From: Puccinia triticina
Taxonomy: Eukaryota > Basidiomycota > Pucciniomycetes > Pucciniales > Pucciniaceae
Assembly: GCF_026914185.1 (NCBI RefSeq)
Contig: NC_070561.1
Coordinates: 7,874,001 to 7,938,000 of the forward strand
Length of the DNA stretch: 64,000 bases
Direction: 5' to 3'
Shown here: piece by piece, positions 54,271 to 64,000 of the stretch
How the letters are laid out: each line of letters starts with the position of its first letter
Position numbering within the stretch: the stretch's first letter is position 1
Notes under the pieces: generated by a model
What the model was told of the DNA's origin: nothing
Seen by the model: only the letters and a program-made list of their open reading frames with translations
The model's database searches: none
Position numbers and translations under genes: made by a program

Positions 54271-54615
54271 CTTCTTGCGCCACAAAATCAGGCCGATTTG
54301 AATTGTACAGCAGCCCGTTGACTCTGGCCTAGTTAGTCCAAATATGTATCCAAATGTATTTTCTGGGCGTTCCGGAATACATATGCTTCTTGCGCCACAA
54401 AATCAGGCCGATTTGAATGGTACAGCAGCCCGTTGACTCTGGCCTACTTAGTCCAAATATGTATCCAAATGTATTTTCTGGGCGTTCCAGAATACATATG
54501 CTTCTTGCGCCACAAAATCAGGCCGATTTGAATGGTACAGCAGCCCGTTGACTCTGGCCTACTTAGTCCAAATATGTATCCAAATGTATTTTCTAGGCGT
54601 TCCAGAATACATATG
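54271..54615. repeat. Tandem repeat, three 115-bp units
   Basis: Units start at 54271, 54386 and 54501 with CTTCTTGCGCCACAAAATC and end CCAGAATACATATG. They differ at only a few positions (for example GAATTGTACAG in unit 1 against GAATGGTACAG). They lie in the upstream region of the secreted-protein gene at 53578-54081. Confidence 0.9.
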
Positions 54616-54943
54616 TAGAATGCTATGCATGCAGCACATGAGCGGGCTTTTTTAGCTTCGCTTCCAACTTCTTTCGGTCCACATCAGTCAAGACTCAAGA
54701 CAAGCTGTGCAACGCCTCATCAGAGGCACCGCACCGCCGTGTAATGATTCCATTGTAGTACGGTAGGGCGGCACGGTGTGACTGATCCGACCAATGTGCT
54801 CAACGGTAGATTAAATCCTTTATCCCATAGGAGCAAACAACAGGAGAAAATAAAGAGTGAAACGCGCGTGTCGAGGCGTGTCGGGAGTCAGCGCGTCGCG
54901 TAAATACTTGCCTACGATCGTGGCCGTGACTTGTGCACGTGTC
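54616..54943. other. Intergenic, nothing recognised
   Basis: It holds the short region between the tandem repeat and the end of the next gene; no motif. Confidence 0.4.
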
Positions 54944-56300
54944 TCATTGAATTATGCATTTATTTACGTCCATTGAAATAACCACCGGCACCAAACAAAG
55001 AATGGCAAAAAACAACAGAGAGAGGGAGGGGGAGAGGGCGAGACGAGACGAGCCTGCAGAGACAGAGCCACCCAGACATTGTTGAAACACGCGGAGGAGA
55101 GAGGTGGAAAGATGTATCACCTGTTCTTCTGGATGGACTCTTGATGCTGATGCCAACGGTTTTCTGGAAGGCGAGGATGCGTTATATATGTAGGGCAACG
55201 AGTCAGGAAGGTCGCTACCGGAGCCGTCGGAGCCGGCGCGTATATGGCGGGAGGAAGCGGACGAGTGGAAGAGGGTGTCGATGTCGGAAGGGGGCGGAAG
55301 GTGGCCGCTGAGATTCTCGGCGAACGGCGAGGAGAAATATGGCGAGTCGAGGGGGTCGAGCGTCATCCACTTTCTGCCTTTCTTGTGTGAGTGATCTGTC
55401 TTGAACGGAGGGACAGGAAGAAGAGACACGCGGCTTCTTAGGCCGGCTCGGGCTCGCTCGGAGCTCTCGGGACCTTCCCCGCTAGCTTGGCATCCCACTT
55501 CGGTCCACCGGGTCCCGAATGGGCCCATTCTTACGGCCGGCTTCTGGGTGCGTTCGGCCCCCTCGCGGCCGCGGATCCGCGCGTGCTCGGGATCTACAAA
55601 AACAAAACTCACCCCCACCCCACCACTCAGTTGCCCGGCCTGAAATAAGGAGAGGGGTTCACCGCCACTGGGAAGCCCAGCGCGTTCGCGGCCTGCGGCC
55701 TCGCGTGCCACGACTTGGTGTACTCGGCCCGCGCGCATCTGGTCGACCAGGAACTGGATGTCCATCCCTATGTGAATCCCTTCCAAAATCCCGATAGTTC
55801 GAAAAAAACCTATACATCTATCAGATGACGTGCACAGAATTACACGAGAGAGCATCAGACTGACTCTTACTAATGCAAGAAGTTCTTGCAGACCAACTTT
55901 CTATCCGTTGATTCCTCAGCCTTTGGTGAGCGCGCGATACCCGGTATACGGTCAGCGGAGAAAGAGAGTAGAATAAGCGATGTCAAGGAAGAGGGGGTAT
56001 AGGGAAGAGGAATGAACAAAGCGTAGAGCTGGAACAGGCCGACGACGACCATCTCGTCTGTAGTTGCGAGTGCGTTGACGCCGTCGGCGATATTCGAGCG
56101 GGACCAGTATTCGGTGGGTGGAGAGGCCGAGATGGTCGAAGAAGGAGAGCAGGAATCTCTGAAAGAACAGGACGAAGAGCGCGATCTTGATCGATGGGTT
56201 CTTTGGGTGGATGGTGGTGAGGGATAGTGAGCTCGGGTTGGCGGGCCGCCGGCGAAAGCGCTCGATCGACAAGATTGCCGAAGCTTGCCCTCCCGCTCAC
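54944..56300 (-). pseudogene. DUF300/TMEM184-like membrane protein gene, frameshifted or spliced
   Basis: Two adjoining frames give family-typical sequence: NPSIKIALFVLFFQRFLLSFF (about 56175-56115) and TEYWSRSNIADGVNALATT..VGLFQLYALFIPL (about 56105-56000). They resemble the Ost-alpha/TMEM184 block that ends in EYW..(D/N)IA(D/N)G. They lie in different frames across CTCTCCACCCACC, so a one-base indel or sequencing error separates them. Downstream, a 303-codon open frame (55855-54944) with KGRKWMTLDPLDSPYFSSP and Ser-rich sequence is probably the C-terminal tail after introns. N-terminal membrane helices were not found; the Copia at 56645 lies just upstream in gene sense and may have cut the gene. 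Confidence 0.5.
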
Positions 56301-56644
56301 AAACAGGCCTCCGGTCAGCCAGCAAGCGCAGCTCCGCTCCCATCAACCAAACCAGTGGCAGACCCGCCCGTGCCTCATGTTATGTAGAACAAGAAAGCGC
56401 TGGGAACCTGAACAACAAAAGCCAATCATCAGCCTGACAAGAAGTCCAGCAGCTTGGACTCAAGCTCAGATACTTCAACACTTATTTTGCTAGCTCCTGT
56501 TTTCTCTACACCGCACTTTGTCAACTATGTGAATACAGCAAAGGCAAGAAAGCTTGCGGTTTCCTTCGCCGATATTCCACCAAACACCAACCAAAAAGCA
56601 TCGCCGACCGGACCTGCAACACCCCCAACCTTCTACCTCCTTCC

Positions 56645-56920
56645 TCTAATGCTCTGGCCTGGGATGTCGGTGAGAAACAAGCAAAGAGAGTAAATTTCGA
56701 TCTATGAGAGAGAAAAGAAAGAAGAAAGAGAACAAAGAAAGAGATGAGAGTAGAACAATAGAGCTTACCTGGGATGTTGGTGAGAAACAAGCAAAGAGAG
56801 TGAGGAAAAGAAGGTTCACCGGCATCCCAGGGAGGAGTCTTTTAGAGTAAGAAAGAAAACACAATACAAGCATCACTAACAACAATATGCTAATAGAAAG
56901 TATACGCCTAAAACATAACA
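56645..56920 (-). repeat. 3' LTR of Copia element
   Basis: Plus-strand borders are TCTAATGCTCTGGCCTGG and CGCCTAAAACATAACA. It contains two copies of CCTGGGATGT(C/T)GGTGAGAAAC (56667 and 56769), the second carrying the single difference from the other LTR. Confidence 0.92.
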
Positions 56921-57170
56921 GCCACCCCCTCGAAAAGACTCCGACCACTGATCAAAAATTTGAGCAGAAACACAACGAGATGAAGAAGGGAAAGAAAAAA
57001 AATCACGAGAGAAAAAAAATCAAATAAAAAAGAATCAAAATAAATGAACAGACAACAACAAAACAGAAAAAAATAAAATAAGTAAGTAAAAGAAGGAGAA
57101 AAAAAATCCATGAAGTTGTCCGGGACCTGTGAAATCGCGGTGGGCGCATGATCGTCGCAGCTAGCGCATG
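56921..57170. other. Copia 3' untranslated region
   Basis: Purine-rich on the plus strand (AAAGAAAAAAAATCACGAG), between the pol stop and the LTR. In element sense this is pyrimidine-rich, so no clear polypurine tract is seen directly at the LTR apart from GGGGGTGGC. Confidence 0.45.
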
Positions 57171-60100
57171 CTATCCCCCCTGGTACTTGCCATCGCGTAT
57201 GTCACACCCCGAGGGTGACATTTTGAGGCTGGCTAAGATCCTCTCGAAAGGCGTGGATACAAGTGCCTTAGTCATGACGTCCGCAAGTTGCTGGTCAGTG
57301 GGAACCCATTCGATGGCGAGTCGCTTCCGGTGTAGTTGTTCGTTGACATAGAAGTATTCACGATCTGAGTGACGCGTCCTCTTGTTGGCCGAATTGTCTT
57401 TGGAGATCTTTACTGCCGCGTCATTATCGCACATCAAAGTAGGGGTAATGGTTTGGTTGGTCATGTCAAAGAATAATTCCTTCAACCACACTGAGTGACG
57501 TGCTGCCCATCCAAGCGCCATGAATTCCGCATGGCAAGTTGACGTCGCGACGGAGGGTTGGCGCTTGCTTGCCCATAGTATTGGTGAACCAAATAGAGTT
57601 GTCACTGAACCATGAGTAGATCGGGCAAATTCGCCACCCCAGTTGGCATCCACCCACGTTAACATCCGGTTGTCACCTTTTTGAGGCTCAATGACGAGTT
57701 CCCGACACCCATAAGCCTTGATGTAGCCTAGAGCTTGCTGCACTGCCGCCCAGTGACGCTTGACAGGGGCCTTAGAGAAACGGGATAAAAATCCAACGGC
57801 AAATGAGAGATCCGGGCGTGTGGCTACGGCTAGATAATTCAGCGAGCCAACAATGGATAAATAACCATTCGGATTAACGATTTCCTCATTTGATTGCGCC
57901 GACGTTAGGGAGTTAGTGTCTTTGATCGGCACAGCACGCGGAAGAGTTGTGTCGGTGGTGAAGGTTTCGATTATTTTGCGAGTCAAGAAAGGTTGAGATA
58001 GCACAATTTTGTGCGCCGATGGTCGTTCAACTTTGATGCCTACAATGTTGTGAATTGCCCCCTCCCAGGTCGTCCTGAGCTTGGCCTCAAGAGCATGCCG
58101 GAATTCTAACATGATGGCGTCTGAAGATGCCGTCACAACCCCGTCATCGACGTGAATCCATACCAAGATTGTTTCGCCGCCACGCTGCATGTGATAGAAA
58201 GAATCATCGTAATGGCTGACAGTAAATCCGATGTCTTCCATCACTTGAACGAAGTGCTTCCACCAGCACCTGCCTCCCTGTTTTGTGCCGTAAAGCCCCT
58301 TGTCCAGCTTGAGAGATTTCCCACGGTGCTCCTCTGGCACATTCATGCCATCCGGTATCTTGATCCAAATGTCTTCATCAATCTCGCCGTGGAGGTATGC
58401 CGCCGTAATGTCGAAAGATTCGATTGACCACCCATTTGCAGTGGCCACCGTGAACAGCATCCGGAGTGAAGCGAAAGTAGCTGTAGGAGCCCAAGTATCA
58501 TGATAGTCCTGACCAAAAATTTGACTGAAACCCCGGACAATATACCTTGCTTTATATTTCTTGATTGTTCCGTCCTGGTTTCTTTTAATGTCGAACAGCC
58601 AGCGGGCGTCAGTTTCCTTCCTTCCGGCCGGCACGTGCTCGAAGTGCCAAACTTTCATGCTCCAGATGTTGGACAATTCGGTATCCACAGCGGCCGCCCA
58701 TTGATCCCCGTCCTTGCGCGCAATCGCTCGTGCGTAATTTCGAGGTAGAAGCTGGCTTCAAGTCACCGCTGAAAGTCCTGTCTTCTCAGGAGATTGCGCC
58801 TCAATGATTTTTTTGGCAGAGTCAGTGCCCAGAACCAAGGCTGCATTGAAAATCATGGGAGAAGTCTCCTCGGTATTCAGCAATTTGTCGATAGACCGCC
58901 GCACTGGTGGGTCACACGAAACTGTTGTCAGTTCTCCGTTGTGTCCGGGTACAGGTAGAGCATCGTTTTCAGTAGCTGTAGGCTCCGGCCCGTTGTTGAG
59001 GATCCTGTTGATGGAGTTTGAAGTTGTGAGAGAGGCTCGAGTGGGTTCAGGAGGATTGATGGAAGATTGATTTGAGTAAGGAAACGTAGCGATGGAGGAC
59101 TCGAAGAAGGTGTTGTTTGTAGGTACCCAAAAAATCCAGCCTTTGCCCCCTTGTACATAACCAACCAGGTTACAACGCCATGCACGCTGATCGGTTTTGT
59201 TTTTGCGGTAGAGATCTGGCTTGTGGACAAATGCCACCTCACCAAAGGTCCGGAGACAATCGAAAATCGGCTTTTTACCAAACATGAGCTCGAGTGGCGT
59301 CTTGTCGCCGGTGAGTGAATTGATTAGACGATTATGTGTGAAGTACCCCCAGAGATAAGCAAATCCCCAGAATTTTAAAGGGAGTCCCGAAGAGATCAGT
59401 GCCGTCCTCGCCATTTCACCCACTGTTTGGTGGAGACGTTCAGCAGCTCCATTTTGTTCAGGCTCATACGGCATCGAGTGTTGATGCTCGATCCCTTTGT
59501 CCTGTAGCCAACTAATGAATGCTTTAGACGTAAATTCCCCGCCGCCATCCGTTCGAAAACGCTTGAGTTTCTTTCCAGTGAGCCGTTCCATACGTTCGAT
59601 GTATTGTTTGAAGTTCAAGCACACGTCACTTTTTGCTTTGATCAAGAAACCTTCCGAGTAAGTAGTCGCCAAGTCCCTGAAGACAACTATGTACTTGACA
59701 CCGCTGAAACCCTCGACAAATGGGCCCAGTACGTCCGACACAATAGTGTCCATAGGACACAATGCTGGCTCATCAGATAGACGATTGCCCCGCACCCGCT
59801 TACTTTTGCTTACCAGACAGTCTTCACATATGAAGTCCTTGTTTGTTAACCTCTCAGGTAATCCCGGCAAGCTTCCGATGGCGCACATCTTAATGATCCG
59901 CTTCAAGCTTACGTGTCCGAGTCGCCGATGCCACATGAGTGCATCAGAATTTTTAATATTAACATTGCAAGCCGTGATTTCTGGGAGGGTACTCAAGGAG
60001 GCAGACACGGAATAAGTAGAAGGGGGAACAACAACAATAGGAATGGAAGATTGATCGATGAGTGCCGGTATTTGCCATCGTCGGTTGATCGCAAAGGACT

Positions 60101-61937
60101 GTAATGAGAAGCCATTGGGGAAGGTAACGGACGCATGTACCCGATCATTTACAGAAAGCTTACCACCGCCAAGCCGAAGTGTTTCCGCCAAGAGTAGAGT
60201 GCAAGAGGCGTCAGGGCTGAAATAAACGTTGTTGAAGGTGATTGATCCGGATTTATTGCTAAGCTTCATCTTCCCAACTACAGTGACAAAAGATTTGGGA
60301 GCGTGAGTGGCGACGGTAAGAGGAATGGGAGCGGATAAGGTACGATGATCAAACAAAAGGGAAAGGTTATTCGTGAAGGTGTGGGAAGCGCACGAGTCTA
60401 AGCCCAAGAGCTGTCCTCCCCGTTGAATGATGAAGTCGACCTCCTCCTGGGTAACTGGCTCAGTCAATTCATCCAGGGTGATGGATTGCAAAACTGCAGA
60501 GTCGGGAACTTCGGTGGTTGGTTCCCCATCAGGCATGTCGAGGCTATGTCCTTGCACATTGGTTCGCGGCGGCGCTGAAGCTCCTCTGAACGGATTGCTG
60601 TTGGTGGTAGGCCCGCTGCGGAAGGGATTGTTAGCTCCGCCTCCCAAGGGGTTCCCCGAAGACTTACCACACTCCGCAGTGGAGTGCGAGTTCGACTTGC
60701 AGCGGTGACACCATTTAGAGTTACCGTTGTTGTTGGGCTTGGTGGATTGACCGCCGTCATTCTGAGTAGGCTTCGAGCCGCGTTCATTGCGCCTGTCGCT
60801 CCCACCCCGCCGATGTTGATGGAAAAGCGCGAGTTCCGTTTTAGCCAGGCGAACCAGCTCGGTATTGGTAACCTCAGCATCCCCGCGACCCATGCGCTGA
60901 TCGATTTGCCGCGCAACGTTGACAAAAGGATGAGACTCGAGGTTAGGAAGTGTGAGATGAAAGATGAGACCGATGAATGATTCTTCGGTGAGTACAAAAC
61001 CAGAACGGAAAAGTTGCTTGGACATATTTTCAACTCGACGGAAATGGGCGTCGATGCTTGCCGACCGATCGAAGTGATTGAACTTGAGGTCCAACATTTC
61101 TTTGACTAGCGCCAAGTGGGCCGTGCGACTACGTAACGTGAATGTGTCTGAAATGAGCTTGAGGGCTGCCAAACCGGAAGCTTGTTCAGCGACGCTCGCC
61201 TTGAGGTTGTCGTCGACCGAGTAGATGATCGCCGTCTTCAACAGATTATCCTCAGTGTTGTCCAAAACCAGGTCCGGTCCAGCTAGGGAGATTGCTCGAC
61301 CGATTGTGCCTCCGACCGCCTGCTGCACCATGATCAACCAGGTGGTGTAATTTGCGCCGTCGATTGCAAGTTTCGGGACGCTCGTGAGCCACTTGTGAAG
61401 TGTAGCGTTGAGCTCACGTGCGGAGGGCTGAGTTGGAATCGCCGGGGCCGCCGGAGCCGCTGGAGTTGACACAGCGTTCAACGCCCGTTGCAATCGCTGA
61501 AAGGTGACAAACTGTCGCACTGTCTCGTCATCGAGAACAAGTTTTTCCCCAGACGAAGACGATGAAGATTGCTTTTGGCGGCTCGACTGTTCCGGGGTGG
61601 GTGGGTGAAGAGCGATGGTCGGCCCAGTGGCTTTGCCTTTATCTTTGACAGTGGGGCCGGCGTTGTCCGACGAAGCTGAGGAAGCGCCCACGCCAGCCGA
61701 GGACGACGCCCTATTATCGGTTCCCTTCGACGTAGAAGCCACACTGTTGAAAAGCGCCTCCATTCGTTGCGCACCGGTCGGTCGCCCCGACTCTAAAGGA
61801 TGAGTGAGAGCGGATGATGAGGAGTGGGTAGGGAGAATGGGTTGAGAAGCGTGACGTCCTCGCGAAGTTGACCTCGCAGTTAAGGCAGGTCTCCCCTCGC
61901 GGTCGCCAGCGTGATTGCCAGAGCGGTTGTCCGACAT
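57171..61937 (-). pseudogene. Copia Gag-Pol polyprotein with one in-frame TGA
   Basis: The start MSDNRSGNHAGDREG is near 61937. Order: gag (UBN2 type, about 61400-60850); CCHC knuckle CHRCKSNSHSTAEC (near 60690); protease LGLDSCASHTF (near 60400); integrase zinc finger HRRLGHVSLKRI..CEDC (near 59900-59820); integrase core with VSDVLGPF, RTDGGGEFTSKAF and PYEPEQNGAAERLHQ; reverse transcriptase with FDITAAYLHGEIDED and LVWIHVDDGVV (near 58150); RNase H ending with the LADVMTKAL block. The frame is continuous across TGA near 58758-58760, where VT is followed by SQLLPRNYARAI; one C-to-T change from CGA would explain it. Otherwise intact, about 1590 codons. Confidence 0.92.
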
Positions 61938-62039
61938 GACAGATGTGATCTGAAAACAAATGAATTCGATTGGATTCGATTGGATTTTTGCAAGGCGGAC
62001 TCTCTGATACGAAACGCCTTGAACTCCTAGCGAGAGAGA

Positions 62040-62051
62040 GGGCTCATAACC
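62040..62051 (-). other. Copia primer binding site (initiator tRNA half-molecule type)
   Basis: In element sense GGTTATGAGCCC directly follows the 5' LTR. It is complementary to GGGCTCATAACC, the anticodon loop and stem of initiator methionine tRNA in fungi. Priming by the 5' half of this tRNA is known for Drosophila copia and yeast Ty5. Confidence 0.75.
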
Positions 62052-62327
62052 TCTAATGCTCTGGCCTGGGATGTCGGTGAGAAACAAGCAAAGAGAGTAA
62101 ATTTCGATCTATGAGAGAGAAAAGAAAGAAGAAAGAGAACAAAGAAAGAGATGAGAGTAGAACAATAGAGCTTACCTGGGATGTCGGTGAGAAACAAGCA
62201 AAGAGAGTGAGGAAAAGAAGGTTCACCGGCATCCCAGGGAGGAGTCTTTTAGAGTAAGAAAGAAAACACAATACAAGCATCACTAACAACAATATGCTAA
62301 TAGAAAGTATACGCCTAAAACATAACA
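62052..62327 (-). repeat. 5' LTR of Copia element
   Basis: Identical in length to the left LTR (276 bp), with one difference. Followed by CTTCC. Confidence 0.92.
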
Positions 62328-62332
62328 CTTCC

Positions 62333-63921
62333 CCCTTCTTCCTCCATCATCCCTCCCACTCCCCCCCCCCTCCCCCCAAACAAAAAATGCCCCCCGACTC
62401 GCCCTCACCTCCCCGCCCGACCGTTCGCACCCACAAGCCAGCCCCCCAGCCAGCCCCCCAGCCAGCAACCCAGCCAGCAACCCAGCCAGCAACCCAGCCA
62501 GCAACCCAGCAGCAGCAGCACGCCAGATTTTCATTTCCCCGCTACCGCTACCGCTACCGCTACCGGTGAGTCTTCACCCTCCCCCCCCTTTTTTTTGGCC
62601 CAACCAACTGACCATCGGGCTTTCCTTTTGCCCTTGGCCACAGGTATCTACAAAGGTGGTGCGCGCATGATACGATGAAACAGTAGAAGAAACAGATAAC
62701 GAAGGAAACAAGGCTGAAACACGGGCCCAGCTGGACTGGGCCGTTGTAATAACAACCAGGGTGAGCTACTGGGCCTACACACCGGGACGATTGGGGCGCC
62801 CCCCGATCGTCGCCGCTGGCGCCACCGTGGCCCCGCAAGTCAATCGCGCCTAAGTGGCGCTGTAAAATGCAATGCCGGCCAGGCGTCGGACATAGGCGCC
62901 TCGCGAACGGCCCGAGATGGGCGCCTTGCGGACGCCCTGGGCGGGGTGGCGCCGTATCTGCGTCTGCATTCAAAACGCCAGGCCCCCGCGAGCGCCTGGC
63001 GCCCTGCCTGGCGTCCTGCTCGCGGGGGCCATGGCGGTCATGATGAGTGTTTGCTGATGACCTGCGCACGCCTTTTGGGCGCCGGGGGCTCCGCCTGGCT
63101 TGGCTGGTTGGCGACGACGGTGAGGGCGCGTAGAGGTACAATCGGAGGCCCTCGGCTGGTCGACTAACTGTCCGCCCCTGAGCCGTCTCCCGCATCCGCA
63201 GGTGGGACGATTGGCAGGGCTGTTATGCCGCGGCTGGATGCACGCAGCGATGGGAGAGGTGGCACGAGGATTGCACCGAGCCGTGGCTTGGCCACCAGTA
63301 GCGAGATGAGGCCGATAAGGCCTATTTTGCCTCATCGGGGGCAAACAAGATGGGGGGGGGGGTCTCACGGTGATCCTCAGGGGGCTCATAGGTACAGTGC
63401 CCCGCACCTCTTCTCGACTACCCCTACAGGGGTGTTCCAAATTTTGGGGGGGAAAAATCCAAAAAAAAATTGGGGGCGGGGGCTTTTCTCTGATGATTGC
63501 TGATGTTTCTAGGGGAAAATGATGCTGTACAACAGCTGTCAGAACTTTTAGCCTGAGAAATAAGTGTTATACATACATTGTAATACATATTTGAATATAT
63601 TACATAAGTGTACATATTATGGTTGTTGTGAGGTCTCCTGGCATTAAAGAGGCGCGAGTATGTAAGTACGAGAGAAAAGAAACTAAATGATAGATTGCAT
63701 AAAGAGGAAAAGCATAATGGGACTAGAAATACAAGGTTTATTTATAGTCTACATTATGTAACTAGAAACTGACATGCAATAGCTAAGAGATGTCGCGTCG
63801 AGACCATAGTGTATGTCAGTCATGACATAACTGTAGTGAGACGTAACTCTTTTACGTAATCGAGCTACAACAGGCATCCTGGCTTTGGCAAATCAAGAGA
63901 CCTTCAAAAAAACAACTCACG
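62333..63921. other. GC-rich flank with microsatellites, no confident gene
   Basis: (CCAGCAACCCAG)n occurs at about 62441-62512 and (CTACCG)n at 62539-62564. 62750-63130 is very GC-rich with GGCGCC and CGCCTGGCGCC dyads, including CAGGCCCCCGCGAGC facing GCTCGCGGGGGCC (62978-63030). Long frames here exist because stops are rare in GC-rich sequence. From about 63600 the base composition drops to AT-rich. Confidence 0.4.
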
Positions 63922-64000
63922 ATGGCGCCTGCTAGCAAAGTTTCTAAAGCACAAAGAGCCCGCCGCAAATTTGAATCAATGCTGAGGAAGAAGGTTGGCC
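63922..64000 (+). CDS. Start of an ORF running off the window
   Basis: ATG at 63922, preceded by CAACTCACG, opens a frame of 26 codons to the edge: MAPASKVSKAQRARRKFESM then a Lys-rich stretch. Very basic, with no family call possible. It could be a gene or a retroelement gag; the AT-rich 300 bp before it could be a promoter or an LTR. Confidence 0.35.
   Translation, partial: MAPASKVSKAQRARRKFESMLRKKVG

Larger units (their letters stand above)
56645..62327 (-). mobile_element. Young Ty1/Copia retrotransposon
   Basis: Two 276-bp LTRs differ at one position (GATGTTGG against GATGTCGG). The target duplication CTTCC is perfect (56640-56644 and 62328-62332). One long gag-pol reading frame on the minus strand is interrupted by a single TGA. 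The primer site matches the initiator tRNA anticodon loop. LTR ends in element sense are TGTTAT...TTAGA, which lacks the usual terminal CA. Confidence 0.92.

Noticed and set aside
62294..62569. Proline/glutamine repeat protein
   Set aside because: It is produced by CCAGCAACCCAG and CTACCG microsatellites; no start context or flanking exons.
62560..63440. Long frames in GC-rich DNA
   Set aside because: Several overlapping frames on both strands are open simply because stops are rare; no motifs.

Overview
This window reads as a repeat-choked stretch of a basidiomycete nuclear genome, most likely a rust fungus (Pucciniales). The inference rests on many short introns with GT..AG borders, Ty3/Gypsy, Ty1/Copia and hAT families of the style common in rust genomes, a very low density of host genes, and a small cysteine-rich secreted protein gene. 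I cannot assign a species.

Layout. 1-1312 is a decayed Copia gag/protease on the minus strand. A ~6.1-kb hAT element (1313-7402) sits next to it. Its transposase gene is split by a solo LTR (2416-4987), and that LTR carries a hAT-type miniature element (2764-3806) and a foldback element (4176-4393). 7403-9010 holds repeat debris and a second hAT-type miniature element (8340-9010). 9.3-11.5 kb carries an unidentified minus-strand gene. 12342-13501 is a spliced 5-formyltetrahydrofolate cyclo-ligase gene, followed by an intron-containing tRNA-Leu(UAG) at 13664-13773. 14644-16275 is a long inverted-repeat element with an internal array of hairpins. 17.6-34.2 kb is a giant foldback split by a full-length Gypsy retrotransposon (19184-32953). 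34.3-37.8 kb holds miniature elements and a solo LTR. 37918-45002 is a second LTR element that codes only for gag. 45-53 kb is a mosaic of foldbacks, including a third long hAT-type element (48429-50173). 53.1-56.3 kb is a small island of host-like genes: a candidate secreted cysteine-rich protein with a 3 x 115-bp repeat upstream, and a frameshifted DUF300/TMEM184-like gene. 56645-62327 is a very young Copia element. The window ends in GC-rich sequence and the start of an ORF that runs off the edge.

How the parts relate. Three long hAT-type elements (2764-3806, 8340-9010, 48429-50173) have exact 8-bp target duplications and GGTACCCG-rich ends like those of the broken hAT element, so they look like its non-autonomous partners. 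Three LTR-element insertions have exact 4-bp duplications (CCGG, ACGG, GCGG) and a fourth has one mismatch (GCGT/GCAT). The Copia element has a 5-bp duplication (CTTCC).

The most unusual observations are (1) elements whose interiors are arrays of short hairpin units, with the same unit present inside two elements that have unrelated ends; (2) a spliced antisense gene lying between gag and pol of the Gypsy element; (3) a gag-only LTR element whose gag runs into a region with two predicted membrane helices; and (4) a Copia primer site matching the anticodon loop of initiator tRNA. Both autonomous retroelements are interrupted only by in-frame nonsense codons. All coordinates were read by eye and may be off by a base or two.
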